Positions 15,243-23,187 of a stretch of 64,000 nt of DNA are shown piece by piece. Within the stretch, counting starts at the first letter, position 1. The number at the start of each line of letters is the position of its first letter. The position numbers and the translations under genes are program-made. A model generated the notes under the pieces. The model did not search any database. It was not told where the DNA came from and saw nothing but the letters and a program-made list of their open reading frames with translations. Origin of the DNA: Actinocatenispora sera (GTDB taxonomy: Bacteria; Actinomycetota; Actinomycetes; Mycobacteriales; Micromonosporaceae); the NCBI RefSeq assembly GCF_018324685.1, contig NZ_AP023354.1, positions 3,782,001 to 3,846,000 on the forward strand, read 5' to 3'.

Positions 15243-15269
15243 CTTGGTGTCAAACAGTTCAATGTCGAG
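15243..15269. promoter_or_regulatory. MarR operator 2, degenerate copy overlapping the marR ribosome binding site
   Basis: Same 27-bp frame. The right half TTCAATGTCGAG matches the perfect half-site at 11 of 12 positions; the left half matches poorly (about 7 of 12). The good half runs into the GAGGAG Shine-Dalgarno of marR (15267-15272). Centres of the two operators are 47 bp apart. Confidence 0.65.
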
Positions 15270-15278
15270 GAGTGTGTG

Positions 15279-15788
15279 ATGCCGGACGCGGTCGATCGGA
15301 TTCTCGCGCAGTGGCAGGCCGAGCGGCCCGATCTGGACGCCAGCCCGATGGGCATCGTCGGCCGGATCAAGCGGGTCGGCCGGCTGCTGGAGCACGGCCT
15401 CGGGGAGTACTTCGCCCAGCACGACCTGCAGTCGTGGGAGTTCGACATCCTCGCCACGCTGCGCCGCAGCGGCCCGCCCTACCAGCTGACCGCCGGCGCG
15501 CTGGTGGCCTCCTCGATGATCACGTCGGGTGCGATGACCAACCGGATCGACCGGCTGACCTCGCGCGGGCTGGTGACCCGCCGGGTCGATCCGGGCAACC
15601 GGCGCAGCGTGCTGATCGCGCTGACCGAGGAGGGGCGCACGCTCATCGACCGCGCGGTGACCGGCCACGTCGCCAACGAGGACCGGCTGCTTGCCGGCCT
15701 GTCGGCGGCGCAGCGCGACCAGCTCGCCGACCTGCTGCGCACCCTCGCCCTGCACCTGGGCGACGAGGCGCCGGCAAGCCGGACCTAG
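15279..15788 (+). CDS. MarR-family transcriptional regulator
   Basis: 169-residue winged-helix regulator. The core is WEFDILATLRRSGPPYQLTA, GALVASSMITSGAMTNRIDR (recognition helix) and the wing LVTRRVDPGNRRSVLIALTEEG with the conserved D-x-R. The ATG at 15279 lies 6 nt after GAGGAG; a GTG one codon earlier is possible. It is divergent from an EamA exporter with two shared operators, implying autoregulation and exporter control. Confidence 0.93.
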   Translation: MPDAVDRILAQWQAERPDLDASPMGIVGRIKRVGRLLEHGLGEYFAQHDLQSWEFDILATLRRSGPPYQLTAGALVASSMITSGAMTNRIDRLTSRGLVTRRVDPGNRRSVLIALTEEGRTLIDRAVTGHVANEDRLLAGLSAAQRDQLADLLRTLALHLGDEAPASRT

Positions 15789-15794
15789 CGGGTC

Positions 15795-16490
15795 CTACCG
15801 GCCGCGCATCGCCTTGTAGGCGCCCTTGGGCGGGCGGGCGTTCCGGGGCATCGGGCCCTTCGGCATCGGCGGCCGGGAACCGATCGCGCCGAGCCGGGTG
15901 TCCAGCGCGGAGACCTGCTTGGCGGTGATGTTGCGGGGCAGCTTCAGCAGATGGCTGCGCAGCTTGCGCAGGCTGACCTGGCCCTCCTCGTCACCGACCT
16001 GGATGTCGTAGATCGGGGTGTCACCGGCGACCCGGGAGGTGCGCTTCTTCTCCTGGCCGAGCAGGCTGCGCAGCCGGCCGGGGTTGCCCTCGCCGATCAG
16101 CACGACGCCGGCGCGGCAGACCGCCCGGTGCACGAAGTCCTCCTGCGTGGTCGCCTGCACCGCGGGGGTGACCTTCCAGTCGCCGCGCATCGTCTGCAGG
16201 ATCGCCGCGGCGGCACCCACCTTGCCCTCGGCCTCGTTGAGCATCGCGGTGTTGGCCCGCAGGTTCATCACGATCAGCACCGCGAGCAGCGCGAGCACCA
16301 CGCCGACCGCGATCCAGACCGGCGAGCCGAGCAGCAGGAACGCGATCACGCCGGCCGCGAGCGGGATCACCACCGCGACGATCACCAGCGGCAGGAACAG
16401 GGTGTCGCGCTTGGCGGTGAACACGAACGCGGTGCGGATCTGCTTCAGGCGTTCGAGGAACGATGCCTTCTCCGGCTCAGCTTTGGCCAT
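15795..16490 (-). CDS. DUF4191 membrane protein (Rv2219-like)
   Basis: 231 residues. An N-terminal cytoplasmic stretch (LERLKQIRTAFVFTAKRD) is followed by two membrane helices (residues ~33-80), then a soluble domain containing GDWKVTPAVQATTQEDFVHR and GVVLIGEGNPGRLRSLLGQEKKR. The C-terminus is basic and Pro-rich. It lies between lipA and the RDD/glnA pair, the same place as Rv2219 in M. tuberculosis. Function unknown. Confidence 0.88.
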   Translation of the reverse strand: MAKAEPEKASFLERLKQIRTAFVFTAKRDTLFLPLVIVAVVIPLAAGVIAFLLLGSPVWIAVGVVLALLAVLIVMNLRANTAMLNEAEGKVGAAAAILQTMRGDWKVTPAVQATTQEDFVHRAVCRAGVVLIGEGNPGRLRSLLGQEKKRTSRVAGDTPIYDIQVGDEEGQVSLRKLRSHLLKLPRNITAKQVSALDTRLGAIGSRPPMPKGPMPRNARPPKGAYKAMRGR

Positions 16491-16617
16491 GCCGTGAGTC
16501 TATCGACGTCTCCCGCGCAGCGACGTACCGGCGGAGTGTCGGGCCGGCTGGCGCGCGCTCGCTACCGTCGGTCGACGATCGCGCGGCGGGCGCGGGGTGG
16601 AACGGGAGGCAGCGCGG

Positions 16618-17256
16618 ATGGCGTACGGACCGGTCGGCTACGCCCCGACCCGGCGTCGGCCCCGTGCCCGGGGCAGCCTGGGCGTCACACTGGTCGGGTT
16701 CGTCCTGATCGTGGTGGGCGGTGCCGGCCTGCCGTGGTTCGGTGCCGACCAGCTCGACCTGCACGACACCTCGTTGGGCGGCGTGACCACCTCGGCGAGC
16801 GCCGTCGGCGTCGGCGCGTTCGTGCTGGTGCAGTGCGTGATGCTGGTGCCGGCGCTGCTGGTGGCGCTGGCCGGAACGCTCGACTCGACGGTCTGCCGGG
16901 TGCTGTACGCGGTGCTCGGCGTGCTGTGGCTGATCGTGCTGACGATCGTCGAGATCGCGGCCGGCGGCGTGGCCAGCGCCAACGGGTACCAGCTGCCCAC
17001 CGCCGGGATCGGTGTGTCGGTGATCGTCGGCGTGCTGCTGCTGTGCTGGTTCGTCGGGTACGCGTTCCTGCGCGGCCTGGCGCTGCGGGTCGTGTCCGGG
17101 TTGTTGCTGCTGTTCGCCGCCGGAGCGTTCACTCTCGGCGCGGTCGGCCTGGCGCGGTACTCCGGCGTGCTCGCCGCCGGGGTCGGGCTGGCCGGCTTCG
17201 GCTACCTGCTCTGCGCGATCGGGTCGTTCGCCGGCCCCCGGTACGAGTACTACTGA
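16618..17256 (+). CDS. Hypothetical multi-pass membrane protein
   Basis: 212 residues with about six predicted helices (first LGVTLVGFVLIVVGGAGLPW, later ALLVALAGTLDSTVC, IGVSVIVGVLLLCWFVG and GLLLLFAAGAFTLGAVG). It begins MAYGPVGYAPTRRRPRARG. ATG at 16618 follows GGGAGG by 8 nt and is preferred over an in-frame GTG at 16597. Convergent with lipA, and not part of the conserved glnA-lip order. Family not recognised. Confidence 0.75.
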   Translation: MAYGPVGYAPTRRRPRARGSLGVTLVGFVLIVVGGAGLPWFGADQLDLHDTSLGGVTTSASAVGVGAFVLVQCVMLVPALLVALAGTLDSTVCRVLYAVLGVLWLIVLTIVEIAAGGVASANGYQLPTAGIGVSVIVGVLLLCWFVGYAFLRGLALRVVSGLLLLFAAGAFTLGAVGLARYSGVLAAGVGLAGFGYLLCAIGSFAGPRYEYY

Positions 17257-17278
17257 CCGGGCGCCGGCGTCGACCCGA

Positions 17279-18241
17279 TCAGACGGACTGGATCGCGAGC
17301 TCGGGCGGCAGCGCCTCGCCGCGCGCCGTCTTGGCCTGCCGGAACAGCCGGCCGGCGCGGTACGACGAGCGCACCAGCGGCCCGGCCAGCACGCCGGCGA
17401 AGCCGATCCGCTCGGCCTCCTCGCGCAGCGCCACGAACTCCTCCGGCTTGACCCACCGGTCGATCGGGTGGTGTCGCACCGACGGGCGCAGGTACTGGGT
17501 GATGGTGAGCAGCTCGCAACCGGCGTCGAACAGGTCCCGCATCGCCTGCACGACCTCGTCGAACTCCTCACCCATGCCGAGGATCAGGTTGGACTTGGTG
17601 ACCAGGCCGTCCTCGCGCGCCTTGGTGATCACCTCCAGCGACCGCTCGTACCGGAAGCCGGGGCGGATCCGCTTGAAGATGCGCGGCACCGTCTCGATGT
17701 TGTGCGCGAGCACCTCCGGCCGGGACGAGAACACCTCGGCCAGCTGGTCGGGCTTGGCGTTGAAGTCGGGAATCAGCAGCTCGACGCCGCAGCCGGGCAC
17801 GTGCTTGTGGATCTGCCGGACGGTCTCGGCGTACAGCCAGGCGCCGCCGTCGGGCAGGTCGTCGCGGGCCACGCCGGTGATCGTCGCGTACTTCAGGCCC
17901 ATGGTGGCGACCGAGTCGGCCACCCGGCGCGGCTCGTCGGCGTCGAACTCGGCCGGCCGCCCGGTGTCGATCTGGCAGAAGTCGCACCGGCGGGTGCACT
18001 GGTCACCGCCGATGAGGAAGGTGGCCTCGCGGTCCTCCCAACACTCGTAGATGTTGGGGCAGCCGGCCTCCTCGCACACGGTGTGCAGGCCCTCGCGTTT
18101 CACCAGGCCCTTCAGATCCGTGTACTCGGGACCCATCTTGGCGCGCACCTTGATCCACGGCGGCTTGCGCTCGATGGGCGTTTCGGAGTTGCGGGCCTCG
18201 ATGCGCAGAAGTCGTCGGCCCTCTGGCTGAACCACGGTCAC
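17279..18241 (-). CDS. lipA: Lipoyl synthase
   Basis: Radical-SAM enzyme that inserts two sulfurs into protein-bound octanoyl groups, giving the lipoyl cofactor used by SucB and glycine cleavage H protein. It has 320 residues. The auxiliary cluster motif is [13 protein letters not shown] and the radical-SAM motif CTRRCDFC; the C-terminal part ends with RSSYRAG, the conserved RSSY element. It acts with LipB (21244-21918); normally adjacent, here the two are separated by a lipoprotein gene and the T-box/AspRS unit. Confidence 0.97.
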   Translation of the reverse strand: MTVVQPEGRRLLRIEARNSETPIERKPPWIKVRAKMGPEYTDLKGLVKREGLHTVCEEAGCPNIYECWEDREATFLIGGDQCTRRCDFCQIDTGRPAEFDADEPRRVADSVATMGLKYATITGVARDDLPDGGAWLYAETVRQIHKHVPGCGVELLIPDFNAKPDQLAEVFSSRPEVLAHNIETVPRIFKRIRPGFRYERSLEVITKAREDGLVTKSNLILGMGEEFDEVVQAMRDLFDAGCELLTITQYLRPSVRHHPIDRWVKPEEFVALREEAERIGFAGVLAGPLVRSSYRAGRLFRQAKTARGEALPPELAIQSV

Positions 18242-18283
18242 GCCGGCCAGCCTAACGCCGCGAACCGGTACGCACGGCGGTCC

Positions 18284-18323
18284 GTGACGTCACTCACCGC
18301 ACGTTACGTGAGGTGCCTCACGT
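18284..18323. promoter_or_regulatory. Two palindromes upstream of lipA
   Basis: GTGACGTCAC (18284-18293, perfect 10-bp palindrome) and ACGTGAGG-TG-CCTCACGT (18306-18323, perfect 8-bp arms). Both lie 40-85 bp upstream of the lipA start and downstream of the lipoprotein gene. They could be regulator sites for lipA, or the second could be the terminator of the upstream gene. Confidence 0.45.
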
Positions 18324-18446
18324 CTCCGGCGGGCTGCCCGGTTTGTGACCCGCTGGTACCGGCTTCACCCGGCCCTTGCGTCCCGCTCGGCCCGTGTCGC
18401 TGCCGGCGGCCCGCGGTGCTTCGCCCGTCCGTGACCGCGGCGGCGG

Positions 18447-19334
18447 TCAGCCGACCCGGCGGTAGCCGCAGACGTAGCCGTGCGGCAGGTTGGCCCGGAC
18501 GAACTGCCACCGGGTCTTCTTGCCGGTCAGGTCGTCGGTCGACTCGTAGTAGTCGTGCTCGCCGACCGTCCACAGCGTCGCGAGCCCCTTCGGCCGGTAC
18601 ACCACCGGCGACGAGGCGTCCCGGTCCGCGTACAGGGTGACGCCCTCGAGCTGACGCATGTCGCCGTCGTTCAGCGCGCACTCGCGCACCGCGCCCTTCT
18701 CCGGCGTGCTGCGCATCAGGAAGCCGTCCCGCTCGACCACCGTGTAGCTGTACGGGGTGCGGCCGCGGTCGGAGTCCGCGCAGCTGCTGTCCGGAATGCC
18801 GAGCCCCACGGTGATCGCGAACGCGTGGTCGCGGTAGGCGACCGTCCGCACGTCGGAGCCGCAGTGCTCGCCCACCACCAGCGGCTGGTCGTCCTGCACC
18901 GCGGTGCGCCTCGCGGCGTCCCAGCGCCACACGTAGTACGCGGTGTACTCGTTGACCCCGGCGGCGCAGACCAGCCCGGCCGCGGCCACCTGGCTGCCAC
19001 CGCCGATGTCGCCGTACACCGGGGCACCGGCGCCGCGGCAGCTGACCGGTCCACCGTCGGGGGTGCTGCCCTTGCCCCGGCCGTCGTGCAGCGTCAGCGT
19101 CCGGTCACCGCGCTGGGTCCGGGCCCGCAGCATCGCGTTGAGCATCGGGTGGTGCCAGGCCGCCGAACCGAATTCGAACCCGCGGATCGCGTCCGGCGCC
19201 GCGCTGGGCGATCCGGGGTGCGGCGACGCCGAGGCGCCGTGCGTGGCCGGCGGGGCACCGTCCGGGCCGCAGCCGGTGACCGCCAGCGCGCCGAGCGCCA
19301 GTATCCCCGCCGCGATGCACGTCCGCCGCCGCAC
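18447..19334 (-). CDS. Hypothetical lipoprotein
   Basis: 295 residues. Signal peptide MRRRTCIAAGILALGALAVTGCGPDG with lipobox VTGC (lipid-modified Cys at about 22), then a Pro/Ser-rich spacer and a secreted domain with several Cys residues (SCRGAG, GLVCAAG, HCGSD, SSCADSD, VRECALN, YVCGYR) that may form disulfides. No family is recognised. Transcribed leftward, divergent from the T-box leader. Confidence 0.8.
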   Translation of the reverse strand: MRRRTCIAAGILALGALAVTGCGPDGAPPATHGASASPHPGSPSAAPDAIRGFEFGSAAWHHPMLNAMLRARTQRGDRTLTLHDGRGKGSTPDGGPVSCRGAGAPVYGDIGGGSQVAAAGLVCAAGVNEYTAYYVWRWDAARRTAVQDDQPLVVGEHCGSDVRTVAYRDHAFAITVGLGIPDSSCADSDRGRTPYSYTVVERDGFLMRSTPEKGAVRECALNDGDMRQLEGVTLYADRDASSPVVYRPKGLATLWTVGEHDYYESTDDLTGKKTRWQFVRANLPHGYVCGYRRVG

Positions 19335-19400
19335 TCGTACCCCCGGCCGTCGATCGTCGTCGATGTGTCCGGGAAAGGTAACAGCCCGCCGGCAATCTGG

Positions 19401-19431
19401 TTGCCGGTACCTGGTGCGTGCGCGCTATGGT
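19401..19431 (+). promoter_or_regulatory. Candidate promoter for the T-box/AspRS transcript
   Basis: TTGCCG (19401-19406), 19-bp spacer, TATGGT (19426-19431). Transcription would begin at about 19438, directly before the first paired strand of the T-box. GGCAA-5 bp-TTGCC (19391-19405) overlaps the -35. The spacer is longer than ideal, so this is tentative. Confidence 0.35.
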
Positions 19432-19440
19432 CTGCGGCAA

Positions 19441-19816
19441 CGGCACTGACGGAGCCAAGTAGCACGTGGACCCCGGAGCCGAGAGAGCCGCCTGCTGCTG
19501 TGACGGCGGCCTCCGGACCACGCGTGAAGACCCTCCCGAGCCGCGGGGAACAACGGCGCGACCGGCCCGGTCCGGGGCTGCGCCCCAAGCCCCGCCGGCC
19601 GGCCCCCGTGATCGGGCCAGCGATGCCGGTTCGCCGGCGTCGCGCAAGGCCGCCTCGTGGCGGCGAAGGTGTGGTGGCACCGCGACCTTGCCCCATCGCC
19701 CACACCAACAGGGCTGCGACAGGCGGCGTGTTGGTCGGCGAGGCACCTCTCCACCGTTCGCACACCTCCGGGCCGCAGCCCTCGCCAGGGGTCCGCGTAT
19801 CCGTACGAGGAGGTGT
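19441..19816 (+). ncRNA. T-box riboswitch, Asp specifier, probably translational
   Basis: Leader RNA that senses uncharged tRNA. Stem I: CGGC (19441) pairs with GCCG (19540); a kink-turn-like TGA/CGA follows; GGAG (19451) pairs with CTCC (19533). The specifier loop has AGTA (19458) on one side and GAA-GAC on the other, so the specifier codon is GAC at 19529-19531 (Asp). Above it are CCGGAG/CTCCGG (19473/19511) and AGAGAG + GCCGCC-loop-GGCGGC (19482-19510), the usual AG-bulge and distal loop. Stem III: GCCGCC-TCGT-GGCGGC (19649-19664). Antisequestrator: GGTGTGG (19668), bulge TGGCACC (19675), GCG, loop, CGC, CCACACC (19700). TGGC is complementary to a GCCA tRNA end, as expected for tRNA-Asp (G73). 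Competing pairs: ACCAACA/TGTTGGT (19704/19729), and ACACCTCC (19762) with the Shine-Dalgarno GGAGGTGT (19809). Confidence 0.88.
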
Positions 19817-19820
19817 TGTG

Positions 19821-21122
19821 GTGCAACGCATTCTGTCCACCGAGCTCGCCGCGCACGCCGGCGAGCAGGTTCGGCTGGCCGGCTGGGTACACCGGCGGCG
19901 GCTGCTGAAGTCCGTGGCGTTCCTGATCCTGCGTGACCGGGCGGGCCTCGCCCAGGTCGTGGTGTCCGACCCGGCCGCGCGGCAGCGCTTGGCGCAGCTG
20001 CCGGAGGAGACGGTCGTCGAGGTGACCGGCCGCGCGGTCGCGAACCCGGACGCCCCGGGCGGGATCGAGGTCGTCGAGCCGGGCTGGGAACCGCTGTCCG
20101 AGCCGGCCGAACCGCTGCCGTTCGAGCTGTACCGGCCGGAGCTTCGGGTGAGCCTGCCGACGGTGCTCGACGCGGCGCCGTTCGCGCTGCGCAACGCGCG
20201 GCAGCGGGCGCCGATCGAGCTGGCCGCCGCCGGGGTGCGCGGGTTCCGCGCCACCCTGGACGGCCTCGGCTTCACCGAGGTGCACACGCCGAAGCTGGTC
20301 GGCTACGCGACCGAGTCGGGTGCGAACGTGTTCGGCGTCGACTACTTCGGCCGCCGGGCCTACCTGGCGCAGAGCCCGCAGTTCTACAAGCAGGCGATGG
20401 TCGGCGTGTTCGAGCGGGTGTACGAGGTGGGCCCGGTGTTCCGGGCCGAGCCGCACGACACCGCCCGGCACCTGGCCGAGTACACCTCGCTGGACGCCGA
20501 GCTGGGGTTCATCGAGGACCACCGGGACGTGATCGGCGTGATCCGGGACGTGTTCGCCGGGATGGTGGAGGCGATGGCCGGCTCGGCCGGCGGCGCGGTC
20601 GCCGCGGCCGGGATCGCCCTGCCGGAGGTACCGGCCGAGCTGCCCGTGGTGCACTTCGCCGAGGCGCTGGAGCGCATCGGCGCGGCGGCGGGGGAGGACC
20701 TGTCGGGCGAGCAGGACCTGGCGCCGGCCCACGAACGGTGGCTGTCGGCCTGGGCACAGCGCGAGCACGGCTCGGAGTGGCTGATCGTCGAGGGGTACCC
20801 GACGGCGAAGCGCGCCTTCTACACCCACCCGGACCCGGCCCGGCCCGGCTACTCGCGCGGCTTCGACCTGCTGTTTCGTGGACTGGAGCTGATCAGCGGC
20901 GCGCAGCGGCTGCACCGGTACGCCGACTACGTGGCGGCGATCACCGCCCGCGGCGAGAGCATCGAGCCGTACGCGTCGTACCTGGAGTTCTTCCGGCACG
21001 GGATGCCGCCGCACGGCGGGTTCGCGATCGGGCTGGAACGGTTCGTGGCCCGGCTCACCGGCGCCGCGAACGTGCGCGAGGTCACGCTGTTCCCGCGCGA
21101 CCTCCACCGCCTCACACCCTGA
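19821..21122 (+). CDS. Short (archaeal-type) aspartyl-tRNA synthetase, likely non-discriminating
   Basis: Class II synthetase of 433 residues, lacking the large insertion domain that brings standard bacterial AspRS to nearly 600. The OB-fold anticodon domain has VRLAGWVHRRR and FLILRDRAGLAQVVV. Motif 2 is FRAEPHDTARHLAEYTSLDAE; motif 3 is GGFAIGLERFVARL near the C-terminus. His24 (GWVH) and Pro79 (DAPGG) occupy the places where tRNA-Asp-specific archaeal enzymes carry Trp and Lys; published work links His/Pro there with enzymes that also charge tRNA-Asn. GTG at 19821 is preferred (GAGGAGG 7 nt upstream); GTG at 19818 is possible. Expression is probably gated by the T-box leader. Likely a second AspRS; the housekeeping one is not in this window. 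Confidence 0.88.
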   Translation: MQRILSTELAAHAGEQVRLAGWVHRRRLLKSVAFLILRDRAGLAQVVVSDPAARQRLAQLPEETVVEVTGRAVANPDAPGGIEVVEPGWEPLSEPAEPLPFELYRPELRVSLPTVLDAAPFALRNARQRAPIELAAAGVRGFRATLDGLGFTEVHTPKLVGYATESGANVFGVDYFGRRAYLAQSPQFYKQAMVGVFERVYEVGPVFRAEPHDTARHLAEYTSLDAELGFIEDHRDVIGVIRDVFAGMVEAMAGSAGGAVAAAGIALPEVPAELPVVHFAEALERIGAAAGEDLSGEQDLAPAHERWLSAWAQREHGSEWLIVEGYPTAKRAFYTHPDPARPGYSRGFDLLFRGLELISGAQRLHRYADYVAAITARGESIEPYASYLEFFRHGMPPHGGFAIGLERFVARLTGAANVREVTLFPRDLHRLTP

Positions 21123-21142
21123 CGCCCGCCGCCCCCGCGGAA

Positions 21143-21202
21143 GTTGATCAAGGGATCCAGGCACGTTTCGCCAGGACGGCGGGAACGGATCCCTTGATCA
21201 AC
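21143..21202. terminator. 16-bp inverted repeat between aspS-like and lipB
   Basis: GTTGATCAAGGGATCC (21143-21158) is repeated perfectly inverted at 21187-21202, with a 28-nt loop. It lies between two convergent genes and probably acts as a bidirectional terminator. It has no U tract, which is usual in this kind of genome. Confidence 0.65.
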
Positions 21203-21206
21203 ATCG

Positions 21207-21243
21207 TCGGGCGGGCGGGCGGCGGGCGGCGGGCGGGCGGCGG
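21207..21243 (+). repeat. GGGC-rich run with G-quadruplex potential
   Basis: Repeated GGGC/GGC triplets with at least five GGG tracts separated by 1-4 nt, running right up to the lipB stop codon. On the plus strand it could form a G-quadruplex. Confidence 0.45.
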
Positions 21244-21918
21244 TTACGGGAAGAGCATGTGGACGCGGGACTCGACCATCGGGAGCACCTCGGCGACGGT
21301 CACCTCGCGGCCCAGCTCGTAGCTCAGCGAGGTCACCCCGGCGTCCCGGATGCCGCACGGCACGATCCGGTCGTACCCGGTGAGGTCGGAGTTGCAGTTG
21401 AGCGCGAAGCCGTGCTCGGTGACCCCGTGCGAGACGCGCATCCCGAGGGCGGCGATCTTGCGGGTCGGTCCGCGGTCGTCGGCGAGCACCCACACCCCGC
21501 CGCGCATGTCCTTGCGGGTGGTGATCCGGGTGGTCGGCACGCCGAACTCGGCGCACACCGACATGACGAGGTCTTCCACCCGGTGCACGAACGCGATCAC
21601 GTCGACCGGGTCGGGCAGCTTGATGATCGGGTAGCCGACGAGCTGCCCGGGGCCGTGCCAGGTGATCTTGCCGCCGCGGTCGACGTCGATGACCGGGGTG
21701 CCGTCGGTCGGGCGGTCCAGCGGTTCGGTGCGCTTGCCGGCCGTGTACACGCTGGGATGCTCCAGCAGCAGCAGCGTGTCCGGGCCGGTGTCGTCGATGC
21801 GGGCCTGCTGGATGCGGCGCTGCTGGTCCCACGCGACGCGGTAGTCGACGAGGCCGGCGCGGACGATTTCCAGCCGTTCGGCGGGAGCTGCCTGCTCCCG
21901 CAGCGCGATGTCGGTCAC
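21244..21918 (-). CDS. lipB: Octanoyltransferase
   Basis: Transfers octanoate from acyl carrier protein to the lipoyl-domain lysine, the step before LipA. It has 224 residues. Conserved blocks are [36 protein letters not shown] (active-site Lys) and [14 protein letters not shown] (catalytic Cys). Convergent with the AspRS gene. The cell-wall polymer genes begin 434 bp upstream, where the conserved actinobacterial order would lead to sucB. Confidence 0.96.
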   Translation of the reverse strand: MTDIALREQAAPAERLEIVRAGLVDYRVAWDQQRRIQQARIDDTGPDTLLLLEHPSVYTAGKRTEPLDRPTDGTPVIDVDRGGKITWHGPGQLVGYPIIKLPDPVDVIAFVHRVEDLVMSVCAEFGVPTTRITTRKDMRGGVWVLADDRGPTRKIAALGMRVSHGVTEHGFALNCNSDLTGYDRIVPCGIRDAGVTSLSYELGREVTVAEVLPMVESRVHMLFP

Positions 21919-22352
21919 GCTGCGAGCCTAGTCTCGCTACCCGGTACCGGCCGGGCAGTGTGCGCCAGCAGACGGGTTCCCGCCGAGGGCCTGCGGTACG
22001 TACCAGGACAGTACGGTCGAATTCGGGTCGACTGGCCGCGCCGGCCGGGTGCCGGTTAGCCTTTCCCGCTGGTGGATGCGGCCGTACGAGGCGGGTGTCG
22101 CGACGCGCCGACCCGCGATCGGGCGGCCGGCGCGTAAACGATCTTGGGCCTACGGTTGAATCATCCGCGGCGAACATGGTGCTGGCTGACCGCCCGCCGA
22201 ATGGGCGCTATACGATTCTGGAACATCTCGGGCTCCGCGGTGATACTCTGCGCCGCCACCTCGGGCGCGTGATGCTCCGGGTCGACTCGATCCCCTCGCC
22301 GGCACCCCTTCGCCGGCCGACGGCCCACGGGCAGGCGAAATCGGAGGACATC
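21919..22352. other. Intergenic region upstream of the polymer-export operon
   Basis: No convincing gene. The reading frame of the downstream permease stays open through much of it, with a possible in-frame ATG at 22176, but GGAGG directly before the TTG at 22353 and permease homology favour the later start. The portion 22140-22260 is relatively AT-rich (CGCTATACGATTCTGGAACA, GGTGATACTC) and is the likely divergent promoter region for lipB and the export operon. Confidence 0.5.
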
Positions 22353-23180
22353 TTGACGGTGGAAGTCGGAACGCTCTGGCGACAACGCAGCGTCATGGGG
22401 ATGTTGGTGCGCCGGGACCTGGCGGTCAAGTACCAGTCCTCGATGCTCGGGTACCTGTGGTCGCTGATCGATCCGCTCGTGCAGGCGCTGATCTACTGGT
22501 TCATCTTCGGGGTGCTCTACCACCGCAGCGGCGACGAGAACATGCTCGGCCACGCCGGCTATCCGCTGTTCATCGTCTCCGGCATCTTCGCCTGGATGTG
22601 GATGTCGGCCGGCATCACCGAGTCGGCGCACGCGTTGAGCTCGCAGTCCCGGCTGATCACCACGATGCGGGTGCACCGGCAGATCTTCCCGATCTCGAAG
22701 GTGTTCGCCCGGTCGGTCGAGTTCCTGGTCGGCATCCCGGTGGTGCTGGTGTTCGCGCTGATCTTCCACGGCTACTTCACCTGGCGGCTGCTCGCCATCC
22801 CGCTGGCCATGGTGATCCAGGGCGTGCTGCTGATCGGGGTGGCGCTGATCCTCGCCCCGCTCAACGTGCTGTTCCGCGACGTGGAGCGGATGACCCGGCT
22901 GATCGTGCGCATCCTGATGTACTCGGCGCCGGTCATCTACCCGCTCGCCCGGGTGATCGGCGCGCCGGGAGATCCGTCCTCCCTGCCCGGCTGGTTCCAG
23001 TTCCTCTACCAGTGCAACCCGCTGGTGGGGATCATGGAGTTGCAGCACGGCGCGTGGATCGCGCCGATGTTCCCCAGCGCACAGTTGGTGATCATGTCGG
23101 CGACCGGTTCGCTGATCGTGTTCATCCTTGGCTGGTGGGTCTTCAACCGGGCCGAGTCGGCCGTGCTCAAGGAGCTGTAG
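22353..23180 (+). CDS. ABC-2 type polysaccharide/teichoic acid export permease (Wzm/TagG-like)
   Basis: Membrane subunit of an exporter that moves a lipid-linked cell-wall glycopolymer across the membrane. It has 275 residues and six helices. The N-terminal amphipathic segment [20 protein letters not shown] (RDL-xxRY type) is characteristic of Wzm/TagG permeases. TTG start at 22353 with GGAGG 5 nt upstream; GTG at 22359 is an alternative. The ATPase gene follows after 7 bp. Confidence 0.92.
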   Translation: MTVEVGTLWRQRSVMGMLVRRDLAVKYQSSMLGYLWSLIDPLVQALIYWFIFGVLYHRSGDENMLGHAGYPLFIVSGIFAWMWMSAGITESAHALSSQSRLITTMRVHRQIFPISKVFARSVEFLVGIPVVLVFALIFHGYFTWRLLAIPLAMVIQGVLLIGVALILAPLNVLFRDVERMTRLIVRILMYSAPVIYPLARVIGAPGDPSSLPGWFQFLYQCNPLVGIMELQHGAWIAPMFPSAQLVIMSATGSLIVFILGWWVFNRAESAVLKEL

Positions 23181-23187
23181 GAAGACG

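Noticed and set aside
18480-19820. Very long open frame extending the AspRS gene far upstream
   Set aside because: It runs antisense through the lipoprotein gene and through the T-box leader; the ribosome binding site and AspRS homology put the start at 19821.
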